The notes below the pieces were generated by a model. The model was not told where the DNA came from, made no database searches, and saw nothing but the letters and a program-made list of their open reading frames with translations. The translations under genes were made by a program, and so were the position numbers. Below are positions 28,445 through 37,969 of a stretch of DNA of 64,000 bases, piece by piece. The DNA comes from Rhodobacteraceae bacterium NBU2976 (GTDB lineage Bacteria; Pseudomonadota; Alphaproteobacteria; Rhodobacterales; Rhodobacteraceae). The DNA lies in assembly GCA_023630215.1 (NCBI GenBank), contig JALPRQ010000001.1:558001-622000 (forward strand), written 5' to 3'. Every line of letters begins with the position of its first letter. Positions within the stretch are counted from its first letter, which is position 1.

Positions 28445-29707
28445 GCCGCTTGGCACCGAAGGCGGAATACCCAATCGACCATCCAGACTCTGTTGATCGG
28501 TGAGGGTGCTCAGAAAGGCGACAATCGCATCCACCTGATCATCCGTAAGCAGGCGGCGCTCCAGACTGTTCGCCTTGGCAATGGCGGCTAGTTCGTCCGG
28601 ATCGTCCATGATTGCCCAATCATTTACCCCCGGCAATTCCGGCAAAATCGCCTGACTGCGTTCGTAGGAATAGAGACTTTGGATGGGATCAAGATGATGG
28701 CGCACGATCCCTTCGAGCGTCGCAAATGCGCCCGAGTGCCCATAGGGAGCGGTGGCAACGATATTGCGAAGACTTGGTGTACGAAAGGCGTAGGCATCGT
28801 CAATCTGACCGGTAACACGCATTCGACCGATATCACGGAAATGGTTTTCAAAGCGCGCAGCTTTGCCGGGTCCAAATTGTGGCATGGCGATCGCATGAAA
28901 TTCCTGATCGGTTTGGAAGGTGCCACGATGACATTGACCGCAGCCGGCCTCGCCGTAAAACAGGGACATTCCATAAAGTTGAATGTCTGTGAAATCCACC
29001 TCTTGGCGCATGAACTGATCGAAAAGACTATTGTCTGCGCGCCATTCAAACACAATAAAATCCGCGATGGCGTCTGAAATGTGGGTAAAATGGATGTCGG
29101 TCTCGGCACCGATAACCTGATCAAACGCCTGTCGATATTCGGGAATCTCGGCAACACGGGCAGCGATCAGGTCCCATGCGCCACCGGTTTGGGACAGGTT
29201 TCCCAGCCGAACCTGTTCCGACACGTCATTTTCTGAATAATGCCCTGCCATTTCGTCGCCTGACAGAACCGGGAACATGGCCTGAGCCGACAATATCGAG
29301 TGAAAACCCAGCGCCATGTCTTCGCCCAAAGGGGTGCGGATCATGTTGGGTTTGTTGATATCCTCTTCGAGGCGGCCATCATGAAACATCGACGTGAACC
29401 CCAGCGCCCCCAGATTGAACAAGGCGGGGGCATTACGCGGGATCCGTTGCTCGGGCGGATTGGTGGGATCAATGATCCGGTCAGGTCCCAATCCCAACCC
29501 ACCTTCGCCCAGCGATAGCGACACACCGTCGGAGGTTCCGAATTTTGGATGATGGCACGTCGCGCAAGAGATGTTGCGATTTCCCGACAGGATCGGATCA
29601 TAAAACAACAACCAGCCCAATCGTACATTTGGGGAAACATCATAGTCTTCGGCAACACTGGCAATGGCCCAGAATGCGCATAGAAGTATCGTCAAAACCA
29701 AACGCAT
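28427..29707 (-). CDS. Di-haem cytochrome c peroxidase/MauG family protein
   Basis: This 426-residue periplasmic protein has a signal peptide (MRLVLTILLCAFWAIASVAE) and two c-type haem attachment sites, CATCH near residue 50 and CGQCH in the C-terminal half, as in bacterial cytochrome c peroxidases and MauG-like enzymes. The first haem domain carries GTSDGVSLSLGEGGLGLGP and RNAPALFNLG; the second ends with RTPSLRNIVATAPYGHSG, a strong family hallmark. It may reduce peroxide or oxidise a protein partner. The ATG at 29707 follows GGAGGGGGG. It is convergent with the VCBS/ASPIC gene. Confidence 0.92.
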   Translation of the reverse strand: MRLVLTILLCAFWAIASVAEDYDVSPNVRLGWLLFYDPILSGNRNISCATCHHPKFGTSDGVSLSLGEGGLGLGPDRIIDPTNPPEQRIPRNAPALFNLGALGFTSMFHDGRLEEDINKPNMIRTPLGEDMALGFHSILSAQAMFPVLSGDEMAGHYSENDVSEQVRLGNLSQTGGAWDLIAARVAEIPEYRQAFDQVIGAETDIHFTHISDAIADFIVFEWRADNSLFDQFMRQEVDFTDIQLYGMSLFYGEAGCGQCHRGTFQTDQEFHAIAMPQFGPGKAARFENHFRDIGRMRVTGQIDDAYAFRTPSLRNIVATAPYGHSGAFATLEGIVRHHLDPIQSLYSYERSQAILPELPGVNDWAIMDDPDELAAIAKANSLERRLLTDDQVDAIVAFLSTLTDQQSLDGRLGIPPSVPSGLPIDQ

Positions 29708-29873
29708 ATTTCCCCCCTCCAGATATTTCCGGTAGATTGAACTGCCGACGTAAATTCTACCAGTAACAAATTGCCGAACCATCTGAAAAGTGATGTAAGG
29801 CCGCTTACGCCCAATTGCGAATTGCTATATGCTGGCCCGCAAGAGAGCGAAAATTCCTGACGCAGGAGTGTAA

Positions 29874-31727
29874 ATGCGGATTGCCGTTGGCATAAGCGCC
29901 TTGATTGCCATGTCGTGGATTGCGCCACCAGTGCAGGCGTTAGAGCTTTTCGGGTTTCGCCTGTGGGGGGAAGAAAAGGTCGTCCGCGAGGAAGGTACGT
30001 TTGCCTATTCCTTGTCCATATCCGTTCCGGATGTCAGAAACGGTTTGCTGGAAAAGCTTGAAGGGGCATCGCTACTTGTTGGGGATCAAGATCAACCGAT
30101 CTTGAATTCTGCCGGTCTCTTGAGCCGCGCTAACGGAGACTATCGTCGCCTACTGGCCGAACTTTATGCCGAAGGATATTACTCGGGGCAGATATCCATA
30201 AAGGTGAATGGTCGCGAAGCGTCAAGCTACCTGCTGACCCAGACCTTACCGATGGATAGCCATGTCGAAATTGAAATCATCGCGGGGGAGCGGTTCACTT
30301 TCGGGACGCTAGATATAGCGCCAATTCCTGACCGACTTGAGCTATCCGATACGTTTCAGGTCGGTGCGGTGGCAAAGGCACAAACGATTCTTGATGTTGC
30401 CGATGATGTGATCGAGGCATGGCGGCAGCAGGGACATGCGCTGGCACAAGTTGTCGGGCGCGATGTGGTTGCAGATCACCGTGATGATCGATTGGATGTG
30501 CAGATTCGGATCGATCCCGGACCTGTCCTGTCCTATGGTCCCGTTTCGGTGACGGGCACCAAACGTGTCGACCCAGAGTTTGTGCGCTACATGACGGGAT
30601 TGCAGCCGGGCGGTCAATTTGATCCAGATGATCTCGAGCGTGCGCGCGAGCGTCTGGTCGGATTGGGGGTGTTTCAATCGGTCGTAATCACCGAAGGTCA
30701 GACCGCATTGCCAGGGGATCAGATTGATATCGGGTTCGATGTGGCTGAAATGCCGCGCCGACGATTTGGTATTGGTCTGACATTGTCCAATCTGGACGGG
30801 CTGGGAGCCAGCGCCTATTGGTTGCACCGCAATCTGTTTGGCCGGGCAGAATCGTTTCGTCTTGACCTTTCCGTTGATAAAATCGGCGTAGAAAATGGTT
30901 TCGACCGCTATGATTACGCAATCGGTGCGGCATTTCTGAAGCCGGGGGTGATCACACCTGATACGGCATTTTTTGCGAATGGCGAGATTCGGCATTACGT
31001 CTTTGAATCCATCCGCTCGCGCGAGGCGGATGTCGCAATCGGGCTTCAACATCAGATCGAAGACCTGCAACTTTCTGGTGCGATTTTTGCAGCTTATAAC
31101 GATATCGAGGATGATCTGGGTTTACGCAGGTTTCGTCTGGTCGGGTTGGAGCTTGGGGCGATCTGGGACAATCGTGATAACCCGTTTAATCCGGCTCGTG
31201 GGTTTTACGCTGAACTGGACCTTATACCATTTGCAGAGTTGGTTTATGAAAATGCGGGCGTACATGCCAGCGCTGAATTTCGTGGCTACCAAGTTCTGGA
31301 TGCCAACGAAACATTCCGGATCGCCGAGCGTGTGAGGATCGGAACTCTGATTGGTGTGTCGGCCAATCAAGCGCCCGCCGATATGTTGTTTTTTGCGGGC
31401 GGCAGCGAAACAGTTCGGGGGTATGATTTCCAATCTATCGGCATAGATAATGGTGGCAACTTTACCGGAGGTCTTTCGACCCTAAGCTTGGGAGTGGAAT
31501 TTCGTGCCGCGATTTCTGACTCGTTTGGGGCCGTGGCATTTTTTGATGCTGCCAATGTCAGTAGTGACCCATGGCCGCCAGCGGGACAATGGTTCCGTGG
31601 AATCGGCGTTGGATTGCGATATAACACCGGTTTCGGTCCGTTGAGGGTGGATATCGCCCGCGGGTTGGATTTGCGCCCGGGTGACCCGAACTATGCCATC
31701 TATGTCGGATTGGGGCAGGCCTTTTGA
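29874..31727 (+). CDS. tamA: Outer-membrane translocation and assembly protein TamA
   Basis: This 617-residue outer-membrane protein of the BamA/TamA (Omp85) family has a signal peptide MRIAVGISALIAMSWIAPPVQA. N-terminal POTRA domains follow; the last is recognisable as YGPVSVTGTKRVDPEFVRYMTGLQPG. A C-terminal 16-strand barrel has the Omp85 motifs VRGYDFQSIG and a closing GFGPLRVDIA segment ending in Phe. It helps insert some outer-membrane proteins and connects to TamB. The stop overlaps the tamB start (TGATG). Confidence 0.94.
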   Translation: MRIAVGISALIAMSWIAPPVQALELFGFRLWGEEKVVREEGTFAYSLSISVPDVRNGLLEKLEGASLLVGDQDQPILNSAGLLSRANGDYRRLLAELYAEGYYSGQISIKVNGREASSYLLTQTLPMDSHVEIEIIAGERFTFGTLDIAPIPDRLELSDTFQVGAVAKAQTILDVADDVIEAWRQQGHALAQVVGRDVVADHRDDRLDVQIRIDPGPVLSYGPVSVTGTKRVDPEFVRYMTGLQPGGQFDPDDLERARERLVGLGVFQSVVITEGQTALPGDQIDIGFDVAEMPRRRFGIGLTLSNLDGLGASAYWLHRNLFGRAESFRLDLSVDKIGVENGFDRYDYAIGAAFLKPGVITPDTAFFANGEIRHYVFESIRSREADVAIGLQHQIEDLQLSGAIFAAYNDIEDDLGLRRFRLVGLELGAIWDNRDNPFNPARGFYAELDLIPFAELVYENAGVHASAEFRGYQVLDANETFRIAERVRIGTLIGVSANQAPADMLFFAGGSETVRGYDFQSIGIDNGGNFTGGLSTLSLGVEFRAAISDSFGAVAFFDAANVSSDPWPPAGQWFRGIGVGLRYNTGFGPLRVDIARGLDLRPGDPNYAIYVGLGQAF

Positions 31728-34700
31728 TGCGGTTGCTTCTGACAATTGTCGTGTGTCTGGGCTGGGTTTTGGGGTCCGGTGTCAAAGCGCAGACCGAAGA
31801 TGACAATGGTTTTCTGGTCAATTTGCTGCAGGACAATCTGTCGGGACCCGGACGATATGTTCGCTTGTCCGATGTTGATGGGCTGCTAAGTTCAAATGCA
31901 CGTATCGGCGCGATTACCGTTGCGGACGATCAGGGTGTCTGGTTGACAATATCCAATGCTCAAATTTCGTGGACCCGCTCGGCCCTGTTCCGACGGGTTC
32001 TGGATGTGGAGTTTCTGACGGCTGAGACGATCGAAGTCACGCGGAAACCAATTGCAGATCAAAGCCTGCCAGCGGCACAAGCGCGATCCTTCGCCATTCC
32101 CGAATTGCCCATCGCGGTGGACATCACACAAGTGTCGGCCGAGGAAATCATCCTGCCAGCGGAAGTTCTGGGGATTGATGCCCGGCTGACGTTTGAATCG
32201 TCGGTCCTTTTGGATCAGGAGGGGTTGCGCCTGTTGTTCGATGGGCAACGTTTGGATGGTCCGGGTGGCGATTTGACGATCGATTTGGGATTTATTCGCG
32301 AAGGATCAGTCATGTCGCTTGATGTCGATATGTCCGAACCTCAAAACGGGGTCATTGCCAATGCGCTGGGGATTGTTGGGGAACCGGCCTTGCGGGCCTC
32401 GGTCAGTGGTGAAGGGCCGGTGTCTGATCTGGCGATCACGTTGGCGGTTGAGGCAAATGAGACCCAGATCGTCAATGGGATCGTGAACCTGCGGTCAGAT
32501 GCACAGGAATATATTTTTACCGCTGATCTGGCGGCGCGTCTGGCTGACTTTGTCGATGAGCGGTATCAGTCTTTTTTCGATGGTGAAAGTGTCCTGACCC
32601 TGACGGGACGCACACGTGAAACTGGTGCGGTTGATATCGAGACATTTGTGATTGCCACGTCCGAACTATCTGTGACGGGATCCATGCTGATGGAACCGGG
32701 CGGCTTTCCCGAAATGTTGATGCTGGACGGCGAGATTCGTTCGGATGACGGATCAGAGGTGCGGATTCCGATCGGTGAAAATGGCCTGTCGGTCGCGTCT
32801 GGTGATTTGACGGTGCGCTTCGGAACAGATGGCAGTGAGGCGTGGGTCGCCCGGCTGAACCTGACCGATGTTGCGGGAGAGATGTTGGTTGCGCAGGAGC
32901 TTGGTCTTCGGTTCGAGGGCAAGGCGGTGGAAACAGATATTTCGCCTCTTAACAGGGTATCTGGCACTTTGCAGGCCAACATATCAGGGGCGGCATTTAC
33001 CGATTTAGGGCTTGATGATGTGATCGGAGGAAATATTGATCTTAGCTCTCGCGTTGACTGGCAAACTGACGGACCGCTGGTATTGCATTGGTTGCGTCTG
33101 TCGACTGCCTCCATGGAAGCCGAGGCCAGGGGAAGAGTTCAGGGCCTGACATTTGATGGACGGGTAGAGGCGGACATTCGAGACATTTCGCGATTTGCCC
33201 GCTTGGCCGGTAGACCGATTTCCGGTGCCGTTGTCGGAGAAATGGTCGGCACGTTTACGTTATTGGATTATGTTTCGGACATCCGCTTTGACGTGCGTGC
33301 CCAAGATCTTGAAACGGGTGTCAGGCAGGTTGATCCCTATTTGGTGGGTGAATCCGAATTGGAAGGGCGATTCCAACGTGATGTCACGGGGACATATCTA
33401 CACGATGCGGTAATTCAGTCGGCGTTGGCGGATATCAAGGCAGATATCGGTCTGACGGATACAGATGTTGAAGCCACATTATCCGCCAATTTGACAGAAG
33501 TTGCCCCGATCTTGTCACCGCTTGCTGGCGAGGGCGATTTGAATGTCCGACTGTCAGGCCCGTGGGAAGCCGTGACCGTCAGCGGGGATGTGGTAACCTC
33601 AAACGGAGCAGAGTTGCGGGTCGAAGGGAGTGCGGGAGATCGGTTGGCATTGGCGGTAACACTGGAAACGATCCCACTGGGCATCATGAACACCTATATG
33701 TCCCAGCCGCGTCTGTCAGGTTTGGTAAGTGGTCAGGCGGATATTTCGGGAACACCCGCTGATCCGACGATCGGTTTTTCGCTACAAGCAGATCAGGTGC
33801 GGACTTCGGCGACGGCGGACTATTTTGCCGCGCCGCTTGATATCACGGCAACTGGGGAATGGTCAGCGACAGGTCTGACGCTTCAACAAACGAAATTGGT
33901 TGGTGACGGTCTTGCGTTGACAATTGCGGGAACGATTGACCGGTCCTTTGAGACATTGTCCGCCCGCATAAATGGTCGCGCGGCCCTGCGATTGGCTGCG
34001 CCGGTTCTGTCGCGCGCAGGTATTGTGGCCGATGGAGAGGCTGATCTGGATGTCGACATATCAGGTCAGATTGTGTCGCCCCGGGTAAACGGTCGCGTTA
34101 CCATTTCAGGCGCGCAATTTGCGGTGACCGGACAGAATATCCGACTGACCAACGCAAATGTCCGCGCGGTTCTGAGCGGTCAACAGGTGAGATTGGAACA
34201 GGCGACAGCTGATATTCAGGGGGGCGGTGGCGTGTCCGCACAAGGAACGTTGGGCATTTCAAACGGATTCCCGGTGGACATGACGGTGCAATTATCAAAT
34301 GCCGCCTATTCCAATGGGCGCAATATCTCGACCAGTCTGGATGGTCAGTTGAATGTCTCCGGTTCCGTTGCAAACGGTCCGTTAATTGCAGGTGACATCA
34401 AACTTGGCCCGACCGAGATACAATTGTCAGCAAGCTCGACCCAGTTGGCCAATTTGGTCGGGGTTCGCCATGTCGCGCCGCCCAATGCGGTTGTGTCGAC
34501 ATTGGCGCGCGCAGGTCTGACATCGGAGGGGACGGAGATCGAAACTTCGGGAGGGTCGCTGCGGTTGGACATACAGGTGTCGGCGCGGGATCAGCTGTTC
34601 GTGCGCGGGCGCGGGGTCGATGCCGAATTCGGTGGTCAGATTCGCGTCGGGGGCAGGTTGGGGGCGCTGGAAGCGGTCGGCGGGATCGACATGATCCGTG

Positions 34701-35251
34701 GCCGGATCAACGTGTTGGACCGTCGCCTCGATTTCACACGTGGAGTTGTCACTTTATCGGGCAATCTTGACCCCCGGATCGATTTCCTCGCGGAAACGCG
34801 GGTTGCGGATACGCTGATCGGGCTGCGCCTGTCGGGGTCAGCTTCGGCCCCGGATCTGGCACTGTCCTCCAGCCCGCCATTGCCCGAAGACGAATTGCTG
34901 GCACGACTGATCTTTGGACGGGATCTCAGCCAGCTTTCGCTGTTTCAGATTGCTCAGCTGGCCTCGGCGGTTGCGGCCCTAACGGGAGAAGGAAGTGGGG
35001 GGCTTGTCGAAGGGCTGCGCCAGTCCGCGGGGCTTTCCAACCTTGATATCCGCACGAATGACGATGGGGAAACCGCCGTTGCCGCCGGGCAATCGCTGGG
35101 TGAAGGGTTCTACACAGAAGTGGAAGTCGCCTCGGATGGGGAGACCACCTTGAATATCAATCTGGATGTCATGGAGAACGTCACGGCCAAAGGCAGTGTT
35201 TCCAACGATGGCGAAACCAGTATCGGGATATTTTATGAACGGGATTATTAG
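31727..35251 (+). CDS. tamB: Translocation and assembly module protein TamB
   Basis: This 1174-residue protein has an N-terminal hydrophobic signal anchor and a very long stretch of amphipathic beta-strands, as in the AsmA-like family that forms a hydrophobic groove across the periplasm. The C-terminal DUF490/TamB domain is clear: RGRINVLDRRLDFTRGVVTLSG, DLALSSSPPLPEDELLARLIFGRDLSQLS and a closing GETSIGIFYERDY. It works with TamA in outer-membrane protein assembly, and AsmA-like proteins also carry phospholipids to the outer membrane. The ATG at 31727 shares a base with the tamA stop. Confidence 0.94.
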   Translation: MRLLLTIVVCLGWVLGSGVKAQTEDDNGFLVNLLQDNLSGPGRYVRLSDVDGLLSSNARIGAITVADDQGVWLTISNAQISWTRSALFRRVLDVEFLTAETIEVTRKPIADQSLPAAQARSFAIPELPIAVDITQVSAEEIILPAEVLGIDARLTFESSVLLDQEGLRLLFDGQRLDGPGGDLTIDLGFIREGSVMSLDVDMSEPQNGVIANALGIVGEPALRASVSGEGPVSDLAITLAVEANETQIVNGIVNLRSDAQEYIFTADLAARLADFVDERYQSFFDGESVLTLTGRTRETGAVDIETFVIATSELSVTGSMLMEPGGFPEMLMLDGEIRSDDGSEVRIPIGENGLSVASGDLTVRFGTDGSEAWVARLNLTDVAGEMLVAQELGLRFEGKAVETDISPLNRVSGTLQANISGAAFTDLGLDDVIGGNIDLSSRVDWQTDGPLVLHWLRLSTASMEAEARGRVQGLTFDGRVEADIRDISRFARLAGRPISGAVVGEMVGTFTLLDYVSDIRFDVRAQDLETGVRQVDPYLVGESELEGRFQRDVTGTYLHDAVIQSALADIKADIGLTDTDVEATLSANLTEVAPILSPLAGEGDLNVRLSGPWEAVTVSGDVVTSNGAELRVEGSAGDRLALAVTLETIPLGIMNTYMSQPRLSGLVSGQADISGTPADPTIGFSLQADQVRTSATADYFAAPLDITATGEWSATGLTLQQTKLVGDGLALTIAGTIDRSFETLSARINGRAALRLAAPVLSRAGIVADGEADLDVDISGQIVSPRVNGRVTISGAQFAVTGQNIRLTNANVRAVLSGQQVRLEQATADIQGGGGVSAQGTLGISNGFPVDMTVQLSNAAYSNGRNISTSLDGQLNVSGSVANGPLIAGDIKLGPTEIQLSASSTQLANLVGVRHVAPPNAVVSTLARAGLTSEGTEIETSGGSLRLDIQVSARDQLFVRGRGVDAEFGGQIRVGGRLGALEAVGGIDMIRGRINVLDRRLDFTRGVVTLSGNLDPRIDFLAETRVADTLIGLRLSGSASAPDLALSSSPPLPEDELLARLIFGRDLSQLSLFQIAQLASAVAALTGEGSGGLVEGLRQSAGLSNLDIRTNDDGETAVAAGQSLGEGFYTEVEVASDGETTLNINLDVMENVTAKGSVSNDGETSIGIFYERDY

Positions 35252-35608
35252 ACGTTGAGCGGGGTTGCCCGCGGGAAACCGATGGTTTCGCCCCGTCAAT
35301 TGCACGCGAAATAAAGATTAAACGTATTTATCAGACAAAATCGTTGACAGACCTCCCTTGCTCCGTTCCCATACGGAAAACGTGAAACGTTATTATTGGC
35401 GATTCTAACGCGCATAAAGCGCGAGCCAAATTACAGGTACTAAATCGTACCAAAAGGGGGGAGATCGGTTGTCGCTGGCGTGGTTCGCAAGTCCCGTGAT
35501 TGTAGAGGTGTCTGCAGATTTGCCATCTGCTGGACAATCTTCATATCGGTCCTGCCAACGTTTGGCACCGCTTCCTGAACTTAGCGATCTTACTTCTATG
35601 GAGGGGCA
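35252..35608. other. Intergenic region before the sugar-acid operon
   Basis: This 357-base region holds no convincing gene. It contains a small hairpin (GAAACC/GGTTTC, 35275-35289) just after tamB, a -35-like TTGACA at 35344 without an obvious -10, a GCGC-N5-GCGC repeat near 35410, and the inverted repeat at 35436-35451. It must carry the promoter of the transport operon starting at 35609. Confidence 0.5.
35436..35451. promoter_or_regulatory. Possible operator upstream of the sugar-acid ABC operon
   Basis: The inverted repeat GGTAC-TAAATC-GTACC resembles the short symmetric sites of FadR/GntR regulators in size and spacing. A FadR-type regulator is encoded in the same cluster at 44883-45641. 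No second copy was found by eye before the other promoters of the cluster, so the link is tentative. Confidence 0.35.
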
Positions 35609-36709
35609 ATGGCTCAGGTAAAGCTCAGCGCAATTGGAAAGCGTTTCGGGGCAGTCAAGGTTATCAATGGTATCGATTTGCAAATCGATGACGGAGAGTT
35701 TGTTGTCTTCGTAGGCCCATCAGGCTGCGGAAAGTCAACGCTCCTGCGTATGATTGCAGGGTTGGAAGATATCAGCGAAGGGGATCTGTTCATTGGCGAC
35801 CGCCTGTGCAACGACGTCGCGCCGCGAGATCGTGGTGTGGCGATGGTGTTCCAGTCCTATGCGCTTTATCCGCATATGACAGTATATGAGAATGTCGGCT
35901 TCTCGTTGAAAATGGCGAAGGTGCCTGCGGCAGAGCGCGATGCCAAAATCCGCGAGGCAGCAAAGCTTCTGAAGATGGAAGAATTGCTGGAACGTAAGCC
36001 GGCGCAATTGTCCGGTGGTCAGCGTCAGCGTGTCGCGATTGGTCGGGCGATTGTGCGCGAACCCAAAGTCTTCCTGTTTGATGAACCTTTATCCAACCTG
36101 GACGCCGCCTTGCGCGTTGATATGCGCATGGGGATTGCGCAATTGCATCAGGATGTGAAAGCCACAATGATCTATGTCACCCATGACCAAGTCGAGGCGA
36201 TGACGCTTGCCGACAAGATTGTCGTGCTGGATCAAGGAAAGGTCATGCAGGTTGGCGCACCGCTGGAACTGTATCACCATCCGCAGAATCTGTTCGTGGC
36301 CGGGTTTATTGGCTCGCCAAAAATGAACCTTTTGACCGTCGACGCAAAAGGGGCGGGTGCCGGCAAAATCACGGTGTCTTCTGGTGATCTGGCGGCAACA
36401 ACTTTTGACATTAACGAAACCATCACGTCGGAATCTGTCGTGATGGGTATTCGCCCGCAAGCTTTGAAACTGGTTCCGACGGATCAGGCGCAACTGCCCG
36501 CAACCGTGCGTATCGTTGAACATCTTGGAAATGAAACCGTGATCAATGCGGAACTGGCCAGTGGTGGAAACATCCTTGCCATCGTGCCGGGCGATGCCCC
36601 GCTAAAATATGGTGAAAAGATTGGTCTGTCGTTTGAAACAGCAGACGCGCACCTGTTTCATACTTCGGGACCTCGGATAGAAACAGTTTCGAAGGCAAAA
36701 GCAGCATGA
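35609..36709 (+). CDS. MalK/UgpC-type ABC transporter ATP-binding protein
   Basis: This 366-residue ATPase serves the carbohydrate importer encoded downstream. Walker A is GPSGCGKST, the signature LSGGQRQR, and Walker B with D-loop VFLFDEPLSNLDA. The C-terminal regulatory TOBE domain contains VMGIRPQALKL. It is a paralogue of aglK in this window. The ATG follows GGAGGGG at unusually short spacing (2 bases). The stop overlaps the start of the dehydratase gene (ATGA), linking transport and catabolism in one operon. Confidence 0.9.
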   Translation: MAQVKLSAIGKRFGAVKVINGIDLQIDDGEFVVFVGPSGCGKSTLLRMIAGLEDISEGDLFIGDRLCNDVAPRDRGVAMVFQSYALYPHMTVYENVGFSLKMAKVPAAERDAKIREAAKLLKMEELLERKPAQLSGGQRQRVAIGRAIVREPKVFLFDEPLSNLDAALRVDMRMGIAQLHQDVKATMIYVTHDQVEAMTLADKIVVLDQGKVMQVGAPLELYHHPQNLFVAGFIGSPKMNLLTVDAKGAGAGKITVSSGDLAATTFDINETITSESVVMGIRPQALKLVPTDQAQLPATVRIVEHLGNETVINAELASGGNILAIVPGDAPLKYGEKIGLSFETADAHLFHTSGPRIETVSKAKAA

Positions 36710-37863
36710 AAATCACTGCAGTAAAAACTGCGGCCACACTTGGCCATTGCATGCATCTGTGGGTCAAGGTCGAGACCGACGCCGGCATTACCGGTATTGG
36801 CGAGTGCGTGCATGGCGAAGAGGAAGCAATCGCGATCCTCAAGGCGTTGGAGCCCCGGTTAATCGGACGCGATCCGTTTGCGATCGATGCCACTTTTGAA
36901 GACCTGCGCCGCCGCCACGTGTTTCAAGGTGGCTTTGCAGGGGCGCTGATCACCGCATTGACGGGATTGGAAATCGCGCTTTGGGATCTGAAAGGTAAGG
37001 CGCTGGAAGTTCCGGTTTACGAGCTGATGGGCGGTAAGTTCCGGGACAAGATCCGCGTCTATGCTGACTGCGAAGTCTCGCCGGGATTAGACTTTGACGA
37101 AACCAAACGTATGGTCGACGAAATTCTGGAACGCGGGTTTACCGCGCTGAAAATCGACCTGGATATCTTCGCCTATGGTCATATCGGATCGGAAACCGAA
37201 CATTACGTAAAAGACGTGTTCAACATGACTCCCAACAAGTGGGAGCATGACCGCATGGTCAAGCTGGCCGAAATGGTTTGCGAGGCCGCCGGGCCAGAGG
37301 TGGAGGTCGCCTGCGACCTGCATACGCGTCTGGACAAGCATTCCGCTATTCGGTTGGCGCGTGATCTGGAACATCTGAACCTGATGTGGCTTGAAGAGCC
37401 GATCCCACCCGAAAATGTCGATACGATGCGCGAAATCACGGCGGCGACCTCGACACCTATTTGCGCGGGTGAGAACTTGTATCTGCGCTCGGGCTTTCGT
37501 GAATGGATCGAGAAGCACGCAGTCGACATCATCATGCCCGACATTCCCAAATGTGGTGGCCTGTCGGAATGTCGCAAGATTGCCAACATGGCCGAGATAT
37601 ACTCGATGCCATTCGCGCCACACAATGTGTCATCGCCCATCGGAACGATGGCATCGGCACAGGTTTGTGCCACCATTCCGAATTTCTTGGTTCTGGAATT
37701 CCATTGGACGCAGCGCGACTGGTGGTCAACGATCATTACCGAGAAGCGTGACATCATCAAAAACGGGTTCATCGAGATCGACAACGCGCCGGGAATTGGC
37801 GTGACGTTGGACGAAGAGGTTGCCAAGGAACATCAATTCCCGGGCACAAGTTGGTTTGAATAA
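36706..37863 (+). CDS. Enolase-superfamily sugar-acid dehydratase (mandelate racemase type)
   Basis: This 385-residue enzyme of the mandelate racemase/muconate lactonizing family is probably an acid-sugar dehydratase giving a 2-keto-3-deoxy acid. The Mg2+ ligands are visible as Asp204 (ACDLH), Glu230/231 (WLEEP) and Glu256 (CAGENLY), with the general-base His306 in FAPHNVSSPIGT. The capping domain has GIGECVHGEEEAI and ALWDLKGKALEVPVYELMGG. The pattern is close to D-galactonate or mannonate dehydratases, but the exact substrate cannot be read. It lies between the ATPase and the binding protein. Confidence 0.87.
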   Translation: MKITAVKTAATLGHCMHLWVKVETDAGITGIGECVHGEEEAIAILKALEPRLIGRDPFAIDATFEDLRRRHVFQGGFAGALITALTGLEIALWDLKGKALEVPVYELMGGKFRDKIRVYADCEVSPGLDFDETKRMVDEILERGFTALKIDLDIFAYGHIGSETEHYVKDVFNMTPNKWEHDRMVKLAEMVCEAAGPEVEVACDLHTRLDKHSAIRLARDLEHLNLMWLEEPIPPENVDTMREITAATSTPICAGENLYLRSGFREWIEKHAVDIIMPDIPKCGGLSECRKIANMAEIYSMPFAPHNVSSPIGTMASAQVCATIPNFLVLEFHWTQRDWWSTIITEKRDIIKNGFIEIDNAPGIGVTLDEEVAKEHQFPGTSWFE

Positions 37864-37969
37864 TTGGAGGCACTATCGAGAAGTTTTGAAGTTTCCATTC
37901 GCCTTTGTCCCATTGCGGCAGGGATGAAGTCGAAAAAGCCAAAGCCGCAATCCTTTAGGGAGGAATGAA

